Below are positions 55,751-64,000 of a stretch of DNA of 64,000 nt, piece after piece. Both the position numbers and the translations under genes were made by a program. Source of the DNA: Symbiodinium natans (taxonomy: Eukaryota; Sar; Dinophyceae; Suessiales; Symbiodiniaceae); contig CAJNDS010000084.1 in NCBI GenBank assembly GCA_905221605.1, positions 37,501 to 101,500 of the forward strand. The letters run 5' to 3'. A model generated the notes under the pieces. The model did no database searches and had not been told where the DNA came from. It saw only the letters and a program-made list of their open reading frames with translations. Every line of letters begins with the position of its first letter. Within the stretch, counting starts at the first letter, position 1.

Positions 55751-58700
55751 AGACACGGACAGACGCAGAGACGCAGAACCTGGTCCTGCAGCTTCTCTGC
55801 AAAGGCTTGATGCAGTATTGAGACACGAGGCGATGCTCGCCAGGCTCTCCGTGCAGTGATGCGTGTGTCCACCGAAAACCTCACTTCCGCTGGAAAGCTG
55901 GGGCTTTGGGCTAAGCTTGTGGCTTTGTGGGGGGTGTCCCTTCTCAGGCCTCCAGGATCCTCCAGGCCTTTTGCTCTCTCTTTCGGTGCTCGAAGGTTGG
56001 GAAAGACGAGGAAAACCACATGGAGTCAACTTTTGCTCTCTCGCATTGACTCCCAGGATCCTTCAGCATCGGACGGACTGGATGAGAGAGAGAGAGAGAG
56101 AGCGAAGCATAATCGTCTATACCTATGCACTTCACCCACGATTTACTCTTCTCAAACTTTTGCTCGAAGAGAGTGCTGTATGAGCTCTTCTACACAGTGA
56201 CCTTGAGTCAAAGTCTATTGAAGCGGATATTGAAGCGGAATCACCTCCCAATACAACGGCCTCAGAAGTCGCAAAGGTGCTGTTCTACATTCGGGTCCCT
56301 TAAGGGATTCCTTTTCACCATAGGTTGGCCCCTTTAACCCTTTGAAACAAATCCTAAACACTTTTTGACTTTGTCTTACACCCAGTAAGGGACCCCATGA
56401 CATGTCCCAGGGACCCACCCAGATTTATAAGATGATTCCCACAACTTTCCACATGAAGGGGCGCTTCCAATAAGTGGACCCTAGTTGCCTTACAGTATCG
56501 AGGGCAACCCCCAGTCCTGAACCTCTTGATCCACATCTTCTTTGACATGCCATCCGCCACAGATTCCGCCAAATGACGGCAACACAGCCTTCAGGAAAAT
56601 CCGCTCCAGCCAGCCTGAATGTAGGATTTACCCGAACAAAAGAGAGTGAGAGTGTTGGATGTATTGGGGCGCATATCCCCTAAAGCCTACGGGTTCATGT
56701 GACATGCTGTCTGAAAGGACTTTTCTTTCGGGTACAGGTACCAGGGCCAGGCCAGTACATGCCAGTACAAACGCCAACGTCCGCAAGACAGAGCTTTTTT
56801 CAAGGCATCCAGCCCAAAGCTGGAAACTTAAAATCAAGTCCGAGTGATCAAGGCCGAGTTGGAAGACTGTAAAACCTCTACCATAAGGTGGAACCCTAGA
56901 CCCTAAAGTCCCTGAAGTGGAAAGGGAGCTGAAACTCCGCCTGGCCGGGATGAAGGTCGCGGAGTGTGCGCAGCGTGGCAACGGATTCTGCTGCAGTCCC
57001 CCTGAAGAAAAAGGTTCATGGGCTGAGGCGTGTTCCATTAAACAAGCAAATGACGAGGCCTTTTGTGAATGCAGACATTCGCATGTAAGAAGTAACCAGA
57101 CAAGTAAACGCACACGAACACACAAATATCTATACAAAATAATACAAGATGTATATATATATATATATAATATCAACACTTGTTTATACTTTCCGGGGTT
57201 GTATCAGATGCACATACACCTTTCAGTGTTTCGAGGCTTCTGCAGCTGCGTCTTTTCGACGATGGTGTGCCTCTGCCAGCACGTGTAACCACGCAATACT
57301 TTTTCATAGTTCCTTTTTGGAGTTGAAAACGCTAGTCTTTGAGGCTTGCTTGCACATGCTCGGTACATGTATACTATACACAGCTTGCCGAACACCCCGC
57401 CCTGCCTGCCCTTACCATCCTTTCCATCTCAGGCGCGCCAAATCACAGCCACAAGAGTGCACTGGGCAGTTGCCCATGAATGCAACTTTTGGCCCGAAAA
57501 AAGCTGCCTGCATCTTCCAGATCTTGGGCTGACCCAGACCGTGGCCGCCCCCAGAGAATTGAGGAAGGGGCATCGCCTGCCCAACATAGATGGACAGGCC
57601 GATGCACATAGTTTGGGGGAGTGGCCAACAGCATTATAGAACTTTAACCCAAAATACCTGGACCTGGACTGTCCGTGCTTCGCAAGTTCAAGGCTTCATG
57701 CATCTTTTATTCACTCTGTGAGAAGCTGCTGCAACAGGTGACAATGTGCCACGGGTCCCTGTGCCAGAAATCCTTCGGCGCCCTTGGCCAACCTTCTCCT
57801 TCTTGAAGGAGGCCTATCGACCAGCCGTTGTGCTCATGGCGATATCCGCCACCCGCACCGCCGAAAGTCATCACCTTGGAAGATCTTGTCTAGGGATTGA
57901 GGGTGAATGGATAAAGCCCTTGGCAGCTCATCCCACCATGCCCCTAGACTAGTTTGAGTGTCTTACACCCTGCATTCTCCAAAAAGCCTGTCAAACCTTT
58001 CGGGCGGTCCTCTTATGTCCGCATGATATCCAGCCGACCATCAAAGGCTTAACAGCGGCCTCCACGCAACCAGGTAACTTCCAAGCTTTTGTACTCGTTG
58101 GGACCCCACCGGGCAATTTGGCACAATCTGTGCACTGTAACTTCAACAAGGTCTTGCTACGAGTGGTGCAACTGCATCCTTGATCGGGAGCTTGTAAGCG
58201 TTCCCCGGGTGTCTGGGCCAGTGCTGTGTAACGAAGACGTTAGCACAAGAGAACATCTCGAGCAAGATATGCCACAAAGACCATGGCATCTCGAAAGTCC
58301 CCTCCAATGATACAAAAATCGAGTTGCCCGAAAGACGATAGCATCTCGACAGCCAGAACTCGCAGCCCTTAGCCGATCCTCAACCCTTGGAATGTCAGAG
58401 GGATTTACGTGCGACCCCCCCCCCCCCCCTCCCGTTCATATTACAAAGCGGAGCATCAGGTGCCTGACCCCGATTTATAAGGGAAGCCGGAGGCCCACTG
58501 GCCCGGCAAAACTTTTGGGCATTCGGCCAACCCAAACCCGCAAGTGGGTCTACGATTAGGTATTGGGGAACCACACGGACCCAAATCAAAATCATCTCGT
58601 GACCAAGCACCAAGGCATTTCCCTCCGCAGTCGGGGTCCCACTGAGGCGCTGGAGCTCCCGGGCCTGAAAGGGCTCTGAAAAGGGTTGGAAGTCTCCGAG

Positions 58701-61700
58701 GCCTTGTGGTCAGCTTCTTTGCTGCTAGCGACTTCGAAAAACTTATTGTTGCTGCGCTGGCCTTCAGACATGCCCAGCATATTGAGACTCTGCAACCTTT
58801 GCTGATGCCGCGTGGAGGTCAGATGTTCTCAAGCTTGAGGTAGGACTGCTCTGAAACCTCACCTTGCGATCCTGGGGCCCCAGGCAGTGGCCCGGAGGTG
58901 CTCAGCACTAGTTGCCTCCTGCGGTTCCACTGGTGGGGTTTGGGGTTTTTGTCATTTAGTCTAGGTTACCCTAGTTCTGAGGAAACCCTCTTTTTGTTTG
59001 GCAGTTAAGGGAAAAGGACATTCTGAAAGACTTCCTTTGGCCAGTCCTTCTGTCTGAGACGAAATGTATAGGGTGTTGGCGAGGGGTAGGAGTGCGCAAG
59101 GCCAATGTCACAGCAAATACTGTATGTCAAGCGTGTAGGGGGATGGCGGGCCCTACGAGGACCCATGCTTCTTGCTGAACACACCTCTGCCTTCAGCAAA
59201 CAAGTCTTCAGAGAAGCGATCCTAGTTGTGGGGATGCACCTCGCCAGAGGCCGTGTTCTGGGGTGGAGTCCGATGATGCTTGCGGAGACCCATGTGCCCC
59301 TCCGATTCATAAGGCAACCATTACACATCATTACAAACATTTTCAGGGCGACTTTGCCTAGGGTGAAAGGTGCAAAGTGGCTCTTTGAACTGGGTGTGTT
59401 GATGGGGCGTTCCAGTTGATGGCAGAGCTCTCTTGAAAACTGGCATGAATCTTCCGGATTTGTTGCGACTTGCAGTGTGCTTGCTAGGGCTTATATAGGG
59501 CCTTGTAGAGGAAGTGGCTACACCCGATCGAACTACGCCCAAGGCTCACAAGTGTCTAGGACCTTAGGAGGGACTGATAGCTGAGCACACGTCTTGAATC
59601 CCTCAAACCCTGAATGAATCCGAGCTGAGGGGAGAAGATCTTCTACCACCGGGGCACTTATGGTAAGTCGAGCGTTTGAGCTGGACTGAAGTTGCAAGTT
59701 GCGGGTGCTAAGGCCTATGGATTGTGGACGTAGCATTTCATCACCTTCCCTGGCGGACCTCGCCATACCAAAGGGGCGTGAGCGTCGCTACACCGCCGCG
59801 CTGTGGCAGTTGGCCCGACTCCTTGCATGACACGTGTTTCTCAACGCAAGTCCTCTTCATTCATGGCATGACATGGTTTCTCGGGGCGCGCAACCCCATG
59901 CGTACTTTAACTCTTGACAAGTCAACCAGTTGCGGCCTCGAGGCCCCACCAAGAGAATTTGTAAACCGAAACGACACAAAGCTCTAAGGAGCTGGCTTTC
60001 GTTATATGGCAAGCTCCAACACTGCATATATAACCATAAATGTATTTTATTTATGTATGATTATGATAAAAATGATTATTATCATTATTCTTGATATTAT
60101 TAATATTATCATTATCATTATCTTTTGTTGGGGTCTGGGGGCTTTGGTCCTTCGACTAACCCCTTTTTCTACTCTTTCACTTCTCATCTATCTTCTCTTC
60201 TTCCTTGTACCCATTGCATGTACCTCCTGATTGAGAAAAGAGGAGATGAGAGGGAGAGTTTGATTGACAAGGGAGGTAAGGAAAGGAAGGAATGGCCAGG
60301 GTGCCCCCCCAGCTGAACTCGCCTCTGCTGGCGCGATAGGGTTTGAGAGTCTCATGGTTCAGGGGCAAAGTCTGAACCCTTACAGCCCCCGTCAGTTGCG
60401 CGTGGCCTGGGCCCGCGCAAAACGCCATGGCTCGGTGTCCTTGTCTCGTGGTTGGTGGTTCGGTGTTTGGGGATTTAGTGGGCTTATACTGTTTTTTTCT
60501 ACCCCCCTAGCTTGCTGCAACATTGCAGGAACCAACCGAGAATCGAGGCTTGAAACCTTTGTGAGACTGTAACTTACCAAGGGTAACTTACAAACTTACA
60601 TCACCACAGGACATCAACACAGCCCCGAGGTCACAACACTCCGGTCGCTGCTGGTGCTGGAATGTACTTGAATTCTATCCGCACTCTCTGCATTCCAAAC
60701 GAGTTCAAAACGAACGCAATAACGTCGAGGCCCGAAGAAGAGTGTGAAGTACAGTCAATGTCACGGCGTCTATCATTCATCTGAGCACCCTACGGCCATC
60801 CTCCGGATCGGCAGAACCTGTCACCTGTAACCTGCGATAGCCTGCAGTCCCTCGAATCTGGAACGATAGCCAGTAGTGGGAGGTGTCATTGCAATAGTAA
60901 GTGGCACTGGGCCACTACAGGAAAAAGGAGAAACTGCCCGTGGCCTCGCCATGTTGGGCGGCTTCGACGATGGCATGGAGAGGGACCGCGTGCAGGTCTG
61001 TCTGAGGTCCTGTTGTTGATGCAGATCTTTGGCTTACCTGGACTTGGTGTCTGGAGGATTTGGGCTTATATATATGGGCTTATGGCAGTTTAAGGCGCTG
61101 GGGGAGCAGCGGCGAGGAGCATGATTATCGGGCATGGTAGCTGGCAGACGAATCATGACGGCCTCGATCGGTCCAGCCGCCATAGCCTCGGGCTGTGATG
61201 TGCCCTTCCGCACTTGTTCTACTGCGGGCACAGCTACGCTACACAGATGCTTTCCAGCACGACAAACCAAGCGAATAGAAAAACATCCAGCTACAGGTCG
61301 ACGCGCAGCGGGCAAACCATGCCCCCAAAAAATGCCAGCTCGTACTGCACAAAGCACTTGTTCTACTTGCGTTGAACATATAAACAAGAGCACAAAGGCT
61401 CACCCCACAAACACGCAGAAATTACTTCGAAACAAACCCGTGCAACCTCAGGCAACCTCAACTCTCAACTCTCAACTCTCAAAAATTGTGATTCATCTCC
61501 ACACGCCTCCTTCAGCTAATGTCACTGCGATTTTCGTTCACATAACAAACACACGCATCACAACATCAAAATGTACAGAAATGGAGAAAGATTGGAGTTC
61601 AACAGGTCGCAGCGCCTTGTGGCCGTCTTCGTGCCTATCAATTTTCGAAAGTGCATGCGTGCACAAAAGTCTCAAATCGTGATCCGGCCCATCAGTGCTG

Positions 61701-64000
61701 AGCACATGGAAACGCAGTAACCAAAACTGCGGTCAACATGTCAATTTTTTCTTCCGTAATGTGCCCAAAGCCCGGCAAATTAAGGGCGGTGGCACTGTCG
61801 GAAGCAAAATCACAGTGCATCTCTGAAAGCAAGTATGGACTGTACGGGGACTTGCGCATGGTCACGCACTCCCCAAAAGGGAGAGGTGCATGAGCCTGCT
61901 CGGCATTGGGCTGTGCAAAATAGTTCAAGGCATCGGTCAGAAAGCACGGTTCCTGATACCCAGCCAGTATCATCATGTATCACGCCGAAAAGTTTACTTT
62001 CTCATGGCACGTACAGACTCAGGGTCAACCCATCGGATGGCGTTTTCTTTGCTGGAGAGCTGCTGGCTCCAGGTACGAAGCTAGCTGTGTGCTTAGATCT
62101 GACCTGACATGAGATGGCCATTCCCGAGACGGATCGAAGGACTGCCAGCGAGATTCAAAAGAAGCATCATTCTCGGGGGAGGAGCTTTCCAAGACTTATC
62201 TTGCTGCCGAATGGATGAAGTCGTGGAGTGCTGGAACGGCTGGAGGCCGGCGACGGGCTCGATGCGGCTAGATCTCCTCCTGTTAAGTTTGCATCTGTTC
62301 TTCGTCTGTTGGGGTTTCATCTGTGGACCACACCGAGGACGCTGCAATGGAGGTATGTCACCTGACCAGCAGTTCCTGCTGCTGGCATGTGTGAAATCGG
62401 CACCAGCTGTTGTTCTATGGCAAGCATCAGCAATGCCCTATTCGGAGATGTGACGGATCGTCTGTGAGGAGTCCGGCATCCTCCAGAGGGATTCCGGACA
62501 GTAGCTGCGAGATGCCGCGAGGGAACTACCCGTACTGATGAAGCCACAAGGGCAGCACATCCGATGTCACCGAAAATCACCGAAATCGCCTTGGAATGCT
62601 ACAAGCCAGGGAATGCCACAAACCTGCGACTGCAACGAGTCTGGGAATGCAACAGGCTGGAAGTATGGTATAAACGGATCTTTGACTCCTGTCACAGAAG
62701 TCCATTAGCTGCAATCCAGTCTTTTGTGCAACCGGACTAGAGGGCCTAAACATCACAAAGCTGATTGTGTAAGCAGGTACGCCGCCAGGCACCCCTGCTA
62801 AGTTCATGACCGTTTTCAGACCCCTGCTCTAGCATCGAACTCCGCACTTTGCCACCTGCAAATACAGTAGTTGAACCACACACAAACACATAAATCAGCG
62901 CTGCACTATGCAGCCTCTCCATGAGATTTGTAAGCAGTCCCTGTGCAGCTGCGGCATAGAAGGCGTTACTAGTGGCACCCCTCGACTGCCCAAACCCCGC
63001 GTGTGCGGTAGTCACAGAAACCGCAAAATATTGCAAAATGAAATCCTAAACCGGACGGGTCACAAAACAACTTCTGCCCATCGGGGCCGATGAAGAGCTG
63101 CGGGGCTGCAACGCGATCGCCAAGGCCTTGCGGGACGTTGCGCGAAGATGGAGCATCCCACGGTCACACGGGCACGGAGCAACGTGGACCTTCAGGCCTG
63201 CATGTGAACCTCGTGCTTCTTTTCAATTTCTTTTCGGACTCTGCACTCAATGACTCAAACCATGTTCTACCCTGAGTTCGTCAAATAGGCCCCCTCCGAC
63301 ACACCGCGCCGTGTCGGTGGCTTTTGTAGCACCAACTTCCCGTCCTGTGAAGGATGGCGTCGGAGGTTGGCTAAAAAGGGAGTCTTCGCGCAAGGGGTGG
63401 TTGAGGGTTACAGTATGCTGCAGGAGTCCTGGCAAGAATCAGCTCAATTCCAAGTTCGCATTGCCAAACCACCACGTGCGAGGGGAACGTGGCAGTGAAT
63501 CCCACCCTGGAAGGCTCAGATCCGGCCACTATGCCCCCCTCAAAGCCTCGACAAAGGTTCGGCCACCTTAATGTCCCCAAAGGCTCCCAAGCCTGCGTCC
63601 ACTCATTCTCGGGTTGCTCAATTTCCACATTTCGGGTGTGTGCTGGTTCGGGTTCGTGTCGGTGTTTCGCCGGTTATTGCGTGAGCTTGCGAACGTTGCC
63701 GTGCCTTGTGTAACCCAGCACGACAGCTGGTGGCCCTTTATTCTTTGAGCCTTTGGCCCGGCGTCGTGCAAAGGCACGATGCATAAAGCCTCCTGAGCTA
63801 CGCAGCTACGGCTACACCATCAACCCCACAGCACGGCTCTGCAGCACTGCGTTCAAGTAGCGTGGAGCGGCGCAAGCCAAGCCCTGCGGAGACCCAAGCG
63901 ACGCAACCCTAGATGCGAAACCGGCGAAGCCCTGCAAGCCCAATGTACAAAACTCAGCAATACTGGCGGTTTCAACTTGCACAGGTAAAGAGCCATGCAC
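55751..64000. other. host DNA, no recognised gene
   Basis: Only short conflicting open frames. Simple repeats: GAGAGA at 56084-56102, TA at 57150-57170, 15 C at 58415-58429, ATTATCATT-rich at 60045-60125, and CTCAACTCTCAACT at 61455-61478. No domain, tRNA-like fold or long repeat was recognised on either strand. Confidence 0.35.

Overview
This window is nuclear DNA of a eukaryote, most likely a dinoflagellate. The main evidence is a 19-nt match to the dinoflagellate trans-spliced leader (GTAGCCATTTTGGCTCAAG, minus strand, 7534-7516). It sits exactly at the 5' end of a non-LTR retrotransposon copy whose ORF1 and endonuclease look like those of dinoflagellate LINEs. Sparse coding, many micro- and minisatellites and very long gene-poor stretches fit the same picture. 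No rRNA, tRNA, CRISPR or bacterial operon was recognised.

Layout. 541-4795 is an AT-rich satellite of ~166-bp units built from 10-bp TTTTAAAGAT-like subrepeats, with an orientation switch near 1330. 4796-10450 is a block of diverged repeat modules rich in (CT)n. One of the (CT)n tracts is interrupted by a ~2-kb LINE copy (5517-7534, minus strand): spliced-leader relic, fragment of an upstream ORF, ORF1, start of the endonuclease, then a UUCG-capped 3' hairpin. The reverse transcriptase is missing. 15870-16885 is a 42-bp minisatellite.

17714-33007 is the most interesting object: a 15.3-kb integrated Polinton-like virus (PLV) or virophage-like element bounded by ~345-bp terminal inverted repeats. 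It carries an intact FtsK/HerA (A32-like) packaging ATPase, the C-terminal part of a double-jelly-roll major capsid protein, a broken tail-fibre-like gene with a Peptidase_S74-type chaperone end, a very long family-B polymerase fused to an SF1 helicase and a C-terminal zinc ribbon, a retrovirus-type (rve) integrase with several lesions, and a set of small, tightly packed accessory genes. Perfect or near-perfect hairpins lie at most gene ends. Between the integrase and the right inverted repeat is a GC-richer segment with a Crinkler-type header joined to an HNH-like nuclease, probably captured cargo. The genes cover integration, replication, capsid assembly and packaging, but several carry frameshifts, often in homopolymers, and some nonsense codons, so the copy looks like a decaying provirus unless the consensus sequence has errors.

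33008-64000 is host DNA with no gene I can name. It holds simple repeats, two small fold-back (MITE-like) elements at 54321-54600, a second copy of a dispersed GGTG-rich repeat at 46310-46720, and microsatellites. The short open frames there are not supported as genes.
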